Assembly (NCBI GenBank): GCA_963589585.1
Contig: CAVALG010000007.1
Coordinates: forward strand, 1-22,483
Length of the DNA: 22,483 bases
Source: CAVALG01 sp963589585
Lineage (GTDB): Bacteria; Bacillota; Clostridia; Oscillospirales; Acutalibacteraceae
Reading direction: 5' to 3'
Position numbers and translations under genes: made by a program. Below, in pieces: positions 14,233-21,833 of the stretch; position 1 is the first letter of the stretch; every line of letters begins with the position of its first letter. A model generated the notes under the pieces. That model saw only the letters and a list, made by a program, of their open reading frames with translations. It was not told the DNA's origin and did not search any database.

Positions 14233-14350
14233 TGTACATATCTCCTTAAACATATTTTAGTGGACTCCGCGGCGAAAGTGAAGAGCGCATAAATTGCATA
14301 CACGCACCATAAGTGTGATATTCGGATTTTTTCTTAGATTTATCCCACCT

Positions 14351-14387
14351 TAAAAGCAAATAAGTCTGCTTGTAGTACCAGCAGACT
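14351..14387 (-). terminator. Probable terminator after parR
   Basis: A perfect 8-bp stem AGTCTGCT / AGCAGACT (14363-14370 with 14380-14387) begins about 10 bp past the parR stop codon. On the minus strand it is followed by TTATTTGCTTTT, a broken T tract. It would separate parMR from the XRE gene. Confidence 0.6.
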
Positions 14388-14396
14388 CATTTATGC

Positions 14397-14759
14397 TTAA
14401 TTGAACATGTCCAAATTATCGAGCATTTTGGTTATATCCTCTTCCAAAGCCTCGGAAGTTCCACTCATTGAAGTATCCGCTATAGTTTCGGTTGTATGAA
14501 GTTCAGATAGCTTTTCCTCCACAATGCTCCGTATCAACCGTTCCATTTGACTGCGGTCGAAGGCAGGAGCAACCTTAACCTCTATTTTACTATAACCGGA
14601 CTGTAACTCCGGATGAGCATTGATATAATCAGTCAATGCCGAAACAATGATTGTACTTTTTCTGTTGCCCAGGTTTTCCAGCAGCTCGCCGACACGAATC
14701 TGATCTTCGCTGTCGGCGCCGAACTGCAGCGTAAATCTATATTTTCCGTCTTTTCTCAC
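14397..14759 (-). CDS. parR: ParR-like centromere-binding protein
   Basis: A 120-residue protein that fits the adaptor of a type II (actin-like) partition system. The N-terminal part, YRFTLQFGADSEDQIRVGEL followed by a helix and GNRKSTIIVSALTDYI, has the ribbon-helix-helix pattern of ParR/StbB proteins that bind centromere repeats. The middle is charged and the end is an acidic tail (EEDITKMLDNLDMFN) of the sort that caps the ParM filament. The start is GTG at 14757-14759, 18 bp after the ParM stop, in the order parM-parR usual for these systems. ParR proteins also repress their own operon. The assignment rests on context plus fold pattern, since ParR sequences vary. Confidence 0.8.
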   Translation of the reverse strand: MRKDGKYRFTLQFGADSEDQIRVGELLENLGNRKSTIIVSALTDYINAHPELQSGYSKIEVKVAPAFDRSQMERLIRSIVEEKLSELHTTETIADTSMSGTSEALEEDITKMLDNLDMFN

Positions 14760-14777
14760 CGCCTATCCCACCATCCT

Positions 14778-15695
14778 TTATGCAGGACGATGGGACAGCT
14801 GCACTCTGCCAAGCATTTCGTACCCAAGCGCATTGGCATTGGGGGACTCAACAAAGTCCGCCTTTGCAACCAACGGAGATGCCTCCAGAAACGGCCTGAG
14901 AAGCAGACTTCCGCCGCCAATGAACACTGCTGGATTGGAACGGAGATCAACCTGCAGCTCGCGCAGCTGGTTGAGAATGTCCTGGGCATGAAGCTTGGTT
15001 GCGCCGCAGATCGTCTGCTTAACATCATCCGGTAAGATCGTATCCTGGCCGGAAAGAACTGCGCTGATGTGCTCGTCCTCGATACGCATATCGTGGAGTG
15101 CCCCCACCTTGCGAATGATCTCGTTGTTCATGGTGATGATACCGGTTTCAAGCGAACGGCAAAACTGCAGATCGGGTTTGCCGTTTTTCAGGAGCAGCAC
15201 ATCCGTCGTGTAGCCGCCGATGTCGACAACGAACACCCGAAGCATATTGACTACCATGCTGCTTTTCGGAACAACGGCCGCATATGCCTGCGGGAACACC
15301 ATGACCTTATCGATCATAATGCTGTACGGCTTATCCTTATAAACAAATTTGATAATGCCGTCCCGTTTGAAATACCGGGCGAATTTTTCCTTGAGTACGC
15401 CGTAATGCTCCGGTGGCAATCCCACTGCCAGTTGGATCTGTTCAACGGGGCTGTACCGTCCGGTATCCTCAAGTTCCTTTGCAATAGCAAACAGCGTCAG
15501 AATAAAATAGCGCTCGTCCTGCGTTTTGTCACGCATGTAGCTCAGACGCTTTCCGCTGGTCGTCCAGTACCGCCCGTCATATTCCAGAATTTCATCCGCC
15601 ATAGGCGGCTTGACGGTGTGCTCAGACAGACCGGAAACAAAGGAATGGTGCGGCGTTTTGATGGCATAGTTGCCGTGGTCGATGGCAATCAACAT
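14778..15695 (-). CDS. parM: ParM/StbA-type actin-like ATPase
   Basis: A 305-residue actin-fold ATPase (family about 300-330) that would polymerise to push copies of the excised element apart. The nucleotide-binding signatures are visible: phosphate-1 loop IDHGNYAIK (about residues 5-13), phosphate-2 loop VDIGGYTTDV (157-166), and the adenosine motif VFIGGGSLLL near residue 260. The ATG at 15693-15695 has AGGAGGAA at good spacing. A promoter with an inverted repeat lies just upstream. It is followed at 18 bp by the ParR gene. An active partition pair in a chromosomally integrated element implies a circular form that is maintained at least for a time outside the chromosome. Confidence 0.92.
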   Translation of the reverse strand: MLIAIDHGNYAIKTPHHSFVSGLSEHTVKPPMADEILEYDGRYWTTSGKRLSYMRDKTQDERYFILTLFAIAKELEDTGRYSPVEQIQLAVGLPPEHYGVLKEKFARYFKRDGIIKFVYKDKPYSIMIDKVMVFPQAYAAVVPKSSMVVNMLRVFVVDIGGYTTDVLLLKNGKPDLQFCRSLETGIITMNNEIIRKVGALHDMRIEDEHISAVLSGQDTILPDDVKQTICGATKLHAQDILNQLRELQVDLRSNPAVFIGGGSLLLRPFLEASPLVAKADFVESPNANALGYEMLGRVQLSHRPA

Positions 15696-15736
15696 ATAAG
15701 GTTCCTCCTATATTTCAGTTTTGAATTTTCATTATC

Positions 15737-15765
15737 ATTACACGAATCAGTATGCGTATTTACAA
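15737..15765 (-). promoter_or_regulatory. Promoter of parMR
   Basis: Minus-strand -35 TTGTAA (15760-15765) and -10 TGTAAT (15737-15742) with a 17-bp spacer, starting transcription about 35 nt before the parM start. Confidence 0.6.
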
Positions 15766-15778
15766 CGGGAATACGCAT
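15752..15778. promoter_or_regulatory. Inverted repeat over the parMR promoter, candidate ParR operator/parC
   Basis: ATGCGTATT / AATACGCAT (15752-15760 with 15770-15778) are perfect 9-bp arms with a 9-nt spacer. They overlap the -35 box and the promoter spacer. ParR proteins usually bind several direct repeats; I see only this inverted pair, so it may be a simple operator rather than the full centromere. Confidence 0.5.
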
Positions 15779-15795
15779 TGCAGGGTAAAATAAGC

Positions 15796-15829
15796 ATGAA
15801 AAAAGGACAAAGCCGAAGCTCTGTCCTTT
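15796..15829 (-). terminator. Intrinsic terminator of the RelB-PIN operon
   Basis: A 12-bp stem with one mismatch (15802-15813 with 15818-15829), a TTCG tetraloop on the minus strand and a run of T residues. It begins about 30 bp past the PIN toxin stop codon. One of the clearest terminators in the window. Confidence 0.9.
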
Positions 15830-15860
15830 AGTCTTATGATACATACTGTGAGCCATCAAA

Positions 15861-16286
15861 TCAATTTGTGGTATCCGGTCCCGCAAAAATAATCTCCATC
15901 ATTTCCCTCGGAGTAACAATGAAGGTTTCTATCGGAAAATGTTTGATATTTCCCGTAACTAAATATGCGTCCTCGGTTTTGCGTTCTTCCATGACGACCT
16001 CATAAAACACTCGGTCTTTGGGATCTGGAAGAGCAATTTCTAAACTGTCCGCTTCGACACATAGACCTGCACTTTCAATCGCTTCTATCACATCATTTAT
16101 GATTTCAGCCGGTAAATGAAACTTTGGTCGGGCAAGCACCTCACGATACTCCTTGAGTATGCTACTGTTGAAAACGGGAATGATAGTACCATCAAAGGCA
16201 AAGCTTACGACATTCCCCGGAACCGAGTTCCATTTGAGCATTGCGGAAACAAGGACATTCGTATCAATAACCGCATAGTACGGCAT
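15861..16286 (-). CDS. PIN-domain toxin of a toxin-antitoxin pair
   Basis: A 141-residue PIN-domain ribonuclease of the 'putative toxin-antitoxin system toxin component, PIN family' group. The first conserved acid is Asp8 in YAVIDTNVLVSAM. Further acidic residues occur in SSILKEYREVL and in the C-terminal EDAYLVTGNIKHFP block, as expected for a metal-dependent nuclease. When free of antitoxin it would cut RNA and stop growth. The ATG follows the antitoxin stop after only two bases, so the two are co-translated. It is followed by a strong terminator, so the pair forms its own operon. It should favour retention of the element. Confidence 0.9.
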   Translation of the reverse strand: MPYYAVIDTNVLVSAMLKWNSVPGNVVSFAFDGTIIPVFNSSILKEYREVLARPKFHLPAEIINDVIEAIESAGLCVEADSLEIALPDPKDRVFYEVVMEERKTEDAYLVTGNIKHFPIETFIVTPREMMEIIFAGPDTTN

Positions 16287-16288
16287 CT

Positions 16289-16576
16289 TTACACCTGCTT
16301 TCTCGCTTCAGCAATTTCAGCATTGATCTCATCCAATGTCATATCGGATACACCATTTTCTTCGGCTATACGACTGGCAGATTTCATTGCCCTAACAGCT
16401 TTATTATCCGGCAGATCATCAAGCTTCATAGAAAACGGAATACCATTTTCCTGAATCAGTCTTGAAATGCACATGCGCATATAGGTCTGAAGGTCAATAC
16501 CCAACCTCTCACAAATCGTCATAGCCTTGATTCGGGATACCTCTTCAGTACGGAACTGAATTAAAGAATTTGCCAT
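16289..16576 (-). CDS. RelB/DinJ-family antitoxin
   Basis: A 95-residue antitoxin. The N-terminal ribbon-helix-helix (MANSLIQFRTEEVSRIKAMT, then ERLGIDLQTYMRMCISRLIQ) has the RelB/DinJ pattern, followed by NGIPFSMKL, a very common motif in this family. The acidic C-terminal helix (MTLDEINAEIAEARKQV) would wrap the toxin. The ATG at 16574-16576 has GAAAGGGGCG upstream. It pairs with the PIN toxin downstream; RelB/DinJ antitoxins more often pair with RelE/YafQ, so the PIN partner is a less usual combination. The complex probably binds its own promoter region, where palindromic sequence is present. Confidence 0.9.
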   Translation of the reverse strand: MANSLIQFRTEEVSRIKAMTICERLGIDLQTYMRMCISRLIQENGIPFSMKLDDLPDNKAVRAMKSASRIAEENGVSDMTLDEINAEIAEARKQV

Positions 16577-16601
16577 AGTAAATCGCCCCTTTCTTACTTA
16601 T

Positions 16602-16630
16602 AGTATACACCGTTTTGTCATCAAATGCAA
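16602..16630 (-). promoter_or_regulatory. Promoter of the RelB-PIN operon
   Basis: Minus-strand -35 TTGCAT (16625-16630) and -10 TATACT (16602-16607) with a 17-bp spacer, close to consensus, about 25 nt before the antitoxin start. Confidence 0.75.
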
Positions 16631-16634
16631 GCAC

Positions 16635-16681
16635 TTGTTTGCAATATTTGTTGTTCGGAAGTGTGAAATAATTGCAAACAA
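16635..16681. repeat. Inverted repeat upstream of the RelB-PIN promoter
   Basis: Perfect 11-bp arms TTGTTTGCAAT / ATTGCAAACAA (16635-16645 with 16671-16681), extendable with one gap, spaced by 25 nt. It lies just upstream of the -35 box and may be an antitoxin operator, or the terminator region of the Phd-like gene. The remaining sequence up to 16766 shows no gene. Confidence 0.5.
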
Positions 16682-16766
16682 TAGGCAAGCCGAGAATTTT
16701 TATGTCTCAGTATCAGCGTGGACGGAATTATTGTCACACCCAATCTCTGTATCAGTTCATGACTTC

Positions 16767-16985
16767 CTATTTCTGCATACGATCCATTTTGGCGTCTTTT
16801 TCATCATAATCGTTTTTTAAGACACCAAGCAATGAATCTGTCAAAAAAGAATCGTCTCTTTCATAAGGAACTAATCGAGCGACTTCCTTTCCATTCGTAG
16901 TGATTATTATTTCATCGCCGGATTGCGCCATTTGAAGGTATCTCTCAAAATTTTTCTGAACGTCAATTGCCGTCGCAGTCGTCAT
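16767..16985 (-). CDS. Phd/YefM-family antitoxin, no toxin visible
   Basis: A 72-residue Phd/YefM-type antitoxin. The N-terminal domain has MTTATAIDVQKNFERYLQMA followed by the conserved GDEIIITTNGKEVARLVPY; the C-terminus is charged and probably unstructured until it binds a toxin. I chose the ATG at 16983-16985, which has AGGAAGG upstream; a longer frame to 17090 lacks family similarity. Phd genes are usually followed by a Doc, YoeB or PIN toxin gene, but the next 190 bp downstream hold no coding frame. It is therefore an orphan, either a relic of a lost pair or an antitoxin against a toxin elsewhere. Confidence 0.85.
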   Translation of the reverse strand: MTTATAIDVQKNFERYLQMAQSGDEIIITTNGKEVARLVPYERDDSFLTDSLLGVLKNDYDEKDAKMDRMQK

Positions 16986-17090
16986 AGTATCGCCTTCCTG
17001 TATTTTATTATATATCGCCAGCCTATAAAATACAATTCTCCTTAGCCAAAAGTGAGAAGAGCGACGAAGATGTTTCTTCGCCGCTCCCAT

Positions 17091-18155
17091 TTATTTTGAT
17101 TGCTTTTTTCGGAAAAGATACTCCCAGATATAATCGTCAAGCCCTTTGTAAGCCGGATCCCACAGATAGGTACCATACCGGAAACCCATATCGCCGAGCA
17201 GTTGCAGAAGGTTATTATACCCATTCTGCACATGATGGTTGGTTGCAAAATCCATATCGAAAGCCGTTTTGATTTCGACCAATCCCTCGCTGCGCAGTTC
17301 TGTCAGAGTCAGTTCAAGCTGCGTCAGGGTATTCACACCCGGGACGGCCAGAACCGTCAGACCGGTAAGAGCGTTTATTACATCCGCTTTCATTGGTCCT
17401 TCTGTCAGAACAAGCATCGGGCGTACAGGGCCGGACAAATGCGTCCATCCCTCAGCTTTACAGCCGTCTTTTTCCTCGGCACTGGATACCCATCGGAATT
17501 TGCGTTTTTTAACATTGTCCCGACGAATCTGCAACCCCTGAATTCTCCCGTAACGGTCACGCACGGGAATCAGAATGCCGCGTTTCTCATGGATAAAGGT
17601 CCATGCACCGTTTTTATCCCGATAAAATCCAGGAACACCAGCAAGGTACATTCCGTCAGACTGCAATTGCTTTGCAATCTGCGTCATACCGACAACCGGC
17701 GTTGTTTTATATCCGAGCCTCTCGATATCTGCATCTGTCAGGCCGCGTCCAAGTAGGTTTTCCTTATGATCAGAGGCCAGCGTAAGTTTGGAAAGCAATG
17801 CACTATAGGTTGCATGGCGTGTGTCGATATCCGTTAATGGGCATTCCGTATCCGCTTTCAGCAGAATCTTCTGCCGCGGGCGCGAAGCATTCTCAGGTAC
17901 TCCCATTCGTGCCAAAATCGCTTTGCGGACTTCGTCGCGCGGAATGCCGGTATATAACGCATATAAATCGAATATTCCGCCGGAAACGCCGCAGCGCGGG
18001 CAACGAAAGACTTCCTTTTTCAAGTTGATATTCAAATGCTTTTTCCGCGGGTTTTCATCACAGCATGGGCACTGTACATAGTACGAGCTTTGACCAGACG
18101 AGGGATACGGTATCCCAAGCAGTGAGATAATATCCCACATATGAATTCTTTCCAT
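17091..18155 (-). CDS. CHC2-type zinc-finger/Toprim-like primase of a mobile element
   Basis: A 354-residue protein resembling mobile-element primases. The N-terminus has a DnaG-like CHC2 zinc finger: Cys29-x2-Cys32 and Cys52-x2-Cys55 in QCPCC and FRCPRCG, with the GVSGGIFDLYAL segment right after. The middle (about 145-235) is a primase-type region with GLTDADIERLGY, FIHEKRGILIPVRDRYGRI and QGLQIRRDN. The C-terminal part contains a Toprim/DUF3854-like fold (LVLTEGPMKADVINALTGLT, with the acidic Glu-Gly, and AFDMD). The ATG has AAAGGAGG upstream. It would make primers when the element replicates. A strong hairpin separates it from the upstream gene. The exact Pfam assignment is uncertain; the primase role is likely. 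Confidence 0.8.
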   Translation of the reverse strand: MERIHMWDIISLLGIPYPSSGQSSYYVQCPCCDENPRKKHLNINLKKEVFRCPRCGVSGGIFDLYALYTGIPRDEVRKAILARMGVPENASRPRQKILLKADTECPLTDIDTRHATYSALLSKLTLASDHKENLLGRGLTDADIERLGYKTTPVVGMTQIAKQLQSDGMYLAGVPGFYRDKNGAWTFIHEKRGILIPVRDRYGRIQGLQIRRDNVKKRKFRWVSSAEEKDGCKAEGWTHLSGPVRPMLVLTEGPMKADVINALTGLTVLAVPGVNTLTQLELTLTELRSEGLVEIKTAFDMDFATNHHVQNGYNNLLQLLGDMGFRYGTYLWDPAYKGLDDYIWEYLFRKKQSK

Positions 18156-18168
18156 ACAACCTCCTTTC

Positions 18169-18197
18169 CGGGGACGGCAGGCTTTCTGCCGCCCCCG
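18169..18197 (-). other. GC-rich hairpin directly before the primase ribosome binding site
   Basis: A 12-bp stem with one G-U pair (18169-18180 with 18186-18197) and a 5-nt loop lies in the 55-bp gap and ends right at the AAAGGAGG of the primase gene. There is no T tract, so it is not a normal terminator. It may protect the downstream mRNA or tune translation. Confidence 0.5.
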
Positions 18198-18210
18198 AAT
18201 TTATTCTGCT

Positions 18211-18972
18211 TCACGCTGAAGCTTTCTGTTGTGCATATTCGCAGATCAGCTTTGCTGCATTGCGAATTTCCTCGCCGCCCGTAAACTTTGTTGCACACCA
18301 CTGGATCGCTTTCGGATCCATTTGCAATACATCACCCAGCGTCTTTCCGCCGTACTTGGTTATCGGGCAAGGGACACGCATGGCTTGTTCTACCTTTTCT
18401 TCAAAGGTGAGTTCTCTTTGCGGCGGCGCTGTTGGCTCCACGGTGTATTCTTCATCCGTTTCCGGCTCAGGCATAACGGTAGCGTTTTCATGCGGTGTGC
18501 TGCCGCCTGCCTGAGCGCCGTTGCCGTTCAGTTCATCCGTGGCAGTATCTTCAAATTCATCACCTGCCATAGCAAACTGCAAACCGAAGCCGGCGTTACG
18601 CAGTGCAATACCGACAGCTGCTGTCTGTGCCCATTCACGGGGCGAAACAGAAGGTTTATCTGCCAGGTATCCGCGAGAGGCTGTTGCCTCGGCAAGATAG
18701 CATTCCGCACCGTCCTTGTAGCTTGGGTATACCTTGGCGGTTGCCACAAAGCAATCCTTTCCGGGTGATACCGTAATGGCAATACGCCCTTCGGGATACT
18801 TCATGCGAAACCACGCCATCTGGATCATAACCGGGAGGCGCTTGCGCACCTCACCGGTTTCCAGGTCGGTATAATCTACCGCAAACGGTGTCGGATCGAA
18901 TCCGTCCACCTTATTGATTCCTTCGATTTTGGCAAGCATAGCCGCCTTATCATTCGAGTTGTTCTGACTCAT
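18211..18972 (-). CDS. Unassigned protein; possible single-strand annealing protein with ExoX-like C-terminal domain
   Basis: A 253-residue cytoplasmic protein without a confident name. The N-terminal half (about 1-135) has an alpha/beta pattern ending EWAQTAAVGIALRNAGFGLQ, which recalls Rad52/Erf/RecT-like annealing proteins of phages and ICEs. A Pro/Glu-rich linker (about 150-190) follows. The C-terminal part (about 205-250), with ITKYGGKTLGDVLQMDPKAI, then QWCATKF, resembles the small domain at the end of exodeoxyribonuclease X-like proteins. The start ATG has GGAGG upstream. It lies between two small-protein genes and the primase, in a block that otherwise looks like DNA replication. Function in DNA annealing is inference from pattern and position. 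Confidence 0.6.
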   Translation of the reverse strand: MSQNNSNDKAAMLAKIEGINKVDGFDPTPFAVDYTDLETGEVRKRLPVMIQMAWFRMKYPEGRIAITVSPGKDCFVATAKVYPSYKDGAECYLAEATASRGYLADKPSVSPREWAQTAAVGIALRNAGFGLQFAMAGDEFEDTATDELNGNGAQAGGSTPHENATVMPEPETDEEYTVEPTAPPQRELTFEEKVEQAMRVPCPITKYGGKTLGDVLQMDPKAIQWCATKFTGGEEIRNAAKLICEYAQQKASA

Positions 18973-18984
18973 TAGAAAGCCTCC

Positions 18985-19428
18985 TTAGAAATTGATATAG
19001 GTGTTGCGATACTGCATCCAGACGGGCAGGATCGTCTTAATGTAATTATTGATGCAGGTTTTGTACTGTTCCTGCGTAGATGCGTTAAAGCTGGAGAAAC
19101 GCTTGCGTCCGTCCTGTACGACCTGCGTAAAGGACTGCAGGGCGGTTTCCCGTTTTTTCTGGCCCTCGGCATCCGTCTTGGGTCCGAACTTGCGCTCGTT
19201 CAGCGTAAAACGCACACAGGCGTCTACAAGCTGGAAATGGAATCCCATAGATTTGGTGTCCATCGTGACCGGTGCGGATTTGCACAGGCCCTCAAAAGTC
19301 TCCAGCACACAAATGCGGTAGTTCAGTTCCTGCATAATCAGCATCTGGTCAAGCGGTAAACTGTTTGCCGCGATCTGCTCACGGATCTCATTCTGCCGAT
19401 TTCGGTACTGTTCCAAAATTGTTGCCAT
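18985..19428 (-). CDS. Conserved hypothetical helical protein
   Basis: A 147-residue protein that I do not recognise. It is mostly alpha-helical: an N-terminal helix pair (MATILEQYRNRQNEIREQIA, then LDQMLIMQELNYRICVLETF), a hydrophobic stretch with GFHFQLVDACVRF, a Lys/Arg-rich segment and a final helix with IKTILPVWMQYRNTYINF. There is no signal peptide or membrane segment. I placed the start at the ATG 19426-19428 because GAGGAGG lies eight bases upstream; an in-frame ATG ten codons earlier overlaps the end of the 57-codon gene upstream and has no such signal. It is 12 bp from the next gene, so it is part of the same operon. Confidence 0.75.
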   Translation of the reverse strand: MATILEQYRNRQNEIREQIAANSLPLDQMLIMQELNYRICVLETFEGLCKSAPVTMDTKSMGFHFQLVDACVRFTLNERKFGPKTDAEGQKKRETALQSFTQVVQDGRKRFSSFNASTQEQYKTCINNYIKTILPVWMQYRNTYINF

Positions 19429-19441
19429 AGCAATTGCCTCC

Positions 19442-19615
19442 TCAGTTTTTAATTCCATACTCTTTTTCCGCTTCCGCCTTAGTCAGTCCGATAATGACAC
19501 CGAAGGCGCGGATAAAATCTTCTCTGGCCACACGCAAAGTTGCGCCATCCTCATATTCAAGGATAACTTTGTCGTCTTCGTAGCTCCACTTTTCAAGCCA
19601 GGGTTCGTGTTTCAT
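19442..19615 (-). CDS. 57-residue hypothetical protein
   Basis: A small gene with a good AAAGGAG seven bases before its ATG (19613-19615) and a TGA at 19442-19444. The product opens MKHEPWLEKWSYEDDKVILE and ends KEYGIKN. It is acidic, with a two-strand pattern (DDKVILEYEDGATLRV) followed by a helix (REDFIRAFGVIIGLTKAEAE), so it looks like a folded small domain. It lies 12 bp from the helicase stop codon and 13 bp before the next gene start, so it is cotranscribed. It has no known motif. Position suggests an accessory role in DNA processing, nothing more. Confidence 0.75.
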   Translation of the reverse strand: MKHEPWLEKWSYEDDKVILEYEDGATLRVAREDFIRAFGVIIGLTKAEAEKEYGIKN

Positions 19616-19627
19616 AGCTGACTCCTT

Positions 19628-21808
19628 TCATTGCATAGCGGCCTGCAGGCGTTTTGCCAAACAGGTGCCGCGTTTTTCTGTGTCGGTTTTCTTGATTGCC
19701 ATACACAAAGCACGGCGCTCGCCGACAATGATGACATTCTCCTTGCCGCGGGTAATGGCGGTATATACCAGGGGCCTTGTCAGCATGACATAGTGGGCGC
19801 ATTGCAGGTTGATAATCACAGACCTGTACTCCGAGCCTTGCGACTTATGGATGGTAGAAGCGTAACCCAAATCCAGCATATCAAGCTGACTTGTATCATA
19901 CTCTGCCATCCGTCCGTCTCCGAAATCAATCGTGACGGTCGTTTCATCACCGACTTTGCAGATTTTTGTGATGTACCCAATGTCGCCGTTGCTGATTTCA
20001 TCGCAGTTTTTGATCTGCATCACCTTGTCACCGCAGCGAAACCTCCTCGTTCCGTGAATGACCTCAGCTTTGTCCGGTGCCGGGGGATTGATTTTCTCCC
20101 GCAGCAGTTCATTGAGCGCATTGACGCCGGTTTCGGTTTTCTGCCGATACGGTGAGAGCAACGCCACATTGTCCACGCCGTACTTGGCGGTTTCCTGCAG
20201 GTACAGTTCTACGATTTTTTCTGCGGACTTGGGAATGCTCACCGAGTCATAAAACTGAAAGTCACTGCCATACTCAAGGCTCATATTCCCGTGACGGATC
20301 AATTTTGCATTGGTCGCTATTCGGCTGCCTGCCGTTTGGCGGAAAATCTTATCCAGCTTCACAATAGGGATGGTGCCGCTTGCAATCATCTCGCTCAGCA
20401 CCGCCCCGGGTCCGACAGACGGTAACTGGTCTGCGTCTCCGATAAGGATCAACTGACTGCCTGGTTTTACAGAGTCAAACAGGTCTCCGGCAAGGTAGAT
20501 ATCCAGCATAGAAACCTCATCGACCAAAATCAGATCGGCGTCCAGCGTCTCCGGATCGCCATATTCTCCGTCTTCGCCGGCAATCAGACCCAAAGCCTTA
20601 TGGACCGTAGAAGCCGGGAATCCGGTTGACTGCTCCATACGCCTTGCGGCACGCCCTGTCGGCGCACAGCACACGATCTCCTTTGACGGATGATTGCGGC
20701 TGTAAATGCCAAGCAAAGCTTTTTGCAGCATCGTCTTGCCGGTACCTGGGCCGCCGGTAATAATGCAAAGGCCGCTGGTGAGCGCCGTTTTAATTGCCTG
20801 ACGCTGTTCGGGTGCCAGACGCACCTTCAAACGGCTTTCCTCACGGTCGAGCTCATGATCCAAATCACCATAAGTGCAGGGATTTTGATGGCGGATCTGA
20901 TATCGGATCAAGTCGGCAAGCTTTTCTTCGGCTTTTGCCGTCTTTTCCCGATAAACACAGCTTTCATAGGTCCGCATTCTGCCGTCAAGAATGAGGCGAT
21001 TGGCACGGGCTGCGATCATTTGATCCGTAAGCTCCGGCGTCTCCAAAGTCCTTTGGCAGGCTGCAATGAAGCCGTCCCGTTCCATACATAGATTTCCGTG
21101 GCCTTCCGCATCGGTCAGTGTGTAGAGGATACCTTCGTCCACTCGTTCAGGAGATAGGCGGTCGATGCCCATACTCATGGCAATTTTATCTGCCGTCTTG
21201 AAGCCCACGCCGGCCATTTCGCAGAGCTTATACGGATGGTTTTTTACGATATCCATCGTTTGTTCTCCGTATTCTTTGTAGAGCTTTACAGCACGGTTCG
21301 GCGTGATCCCGTGCGGCGACAGAAAGGCTACAACATCACGGGCACCGCGGTTGGCGAGGTAGGAATCGCAGATTTTTTTGAGTTTATTCTGACTGATACC
21401 GGAGATGGTCAAAAGCTTTTCCGGCTTCTTGTCCAGTACCTCCAGTGCCATATTCCCAAACGCATCATAGATACGCTCCGCCATTTTCGGGCCGATGCCT
21501 TTGATCTGCCCGGACGAGAGATAGGCAACGATGCCTTCCCGGGTCGGAATGATCTGCTCCTCGTATCCCTCGACATCATACTGAATGCCGTATTTTGGAT
21601 CCTTGCGCCAGTGTCCACGCATTTCATAGCGCATGTTACCCGCAGTGGGCAGGCAGTACCCGACGGCTTTGATTTGTGTAATGGTGTTGCCGCTGCTATC
21701 CTTCAATTTTTCACAGGGTCGGTAAAGCGCGATCATAAAGCTTGTCGCATCCGCCGCACCGGTTCCGGAAGGATAGATCATTTTTTCAAATTGGCATAAC
21801 AATGTCAT
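19628..21808 (-). CDS. RecD2-like superfamily 1 DNA helicase
   Basis: A 726-residue SF1B helicase of the RecD2/TraA type (5'-3' direction in the family). An N-terminal OB-like region and helix-hairpin-helix segments (SGQIKGIGPKMAERIYDAFG near 100; LLTISGISQNKLKKICDSY near 135; a third GVGFKTADKIA near 200) come first. Walker A GGPGTGKT lies at 352-359, Walker B LILVDEVSMLD follows, then GDADQLPSVGPG, a SH3-like segment, and the motif V/VI region TIHKSQGSEY and YTAITRGKENVIIVG. All ATPase motifs are intact. The start I give is ATG 21806-21808; an AAAGGAG lies two bases upstream, so a TTG two codons later (21800-21802) is a possible alternative. Another ATG overlaps the upstream stop at 21901. 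It probably unwinds DNA when the element replicates or transfers. Confidence 0.92.
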   Translation of the reverse strand: MTLLCQFEKMIYPSGTGAADATSFMIALYRPCEKLKDSSGNTITQIKAVGYCLPTAGNMRYEMRGHWRKDPKYGIQYDVEGYEEQIIPTREGIVAYLSSGQIKGIGPKMAERIYDAFGNMALEVLDKKPEKLLTISGISQNKLKKICDSYLANRGARDVVAFLSPHGITPNRAVKLYKEYGEQTMDIVKNHPYKLCEMAGVGFKTADKIAMSMGIDRLSPERVDEGILYTLTDAEGHGNLCMERDGFIAACQRTLETPELTDQMIAARANRLILDGRMRTYESCVYREKTAKAEEKLADLIRYQIRHQNPCTYGDLDHELDREESRLKVRLAPEQRQAIKTALTSGLCIITGGPGTGKTMLQKALLGIYSRNHPSKEIVCCAPTGRAARRMEQSTGFPASTVHKALGLIAGEDGEYGDPETLDADLILVDEVSMLDIYLAGDLFDSVKPGSQLILIGDADQLPSVGPGAVLSEMIASGTIPIVKLDKIFRQTAGSRIATNAKLIRHGNMSLEYGSDFQFYDSVSIPKSAEKIVELYLQETAKYGVDNVALLSPYRQKTETGVNALNELLREKINPPAPDKAEVIHGTRRFRCGDKVMQIKNCDEISNGDIGYITKICKVGDETTVTIDFGDGRMAEYDTSQLDMLDLGYASTIHKSQGSEYRSVIINLQCAHYVMLTRPLVYTAITRGKENVIIVGERRALCMAIKKTDTEKRGTCLAKRLQAAMQ

Positions 21809-21833
21809 TACTCCTTTCGCTTTGTTCCGGAAA

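Noticed and set aside
15069..15788. Plus-strand open frame of 239 codons opposite parM
   Set aside because: It is antisense to the ParM-like gene, which has its motifs intact; there is no sign of coding in the plus strand.
15700..15860. A full ParR centromere made of direct repeats
   Set aside because: I looked for 8-12 bp direct repeats upstream of parM and found only one inverted repeat and the terminator, so parC is not called as a complete site.
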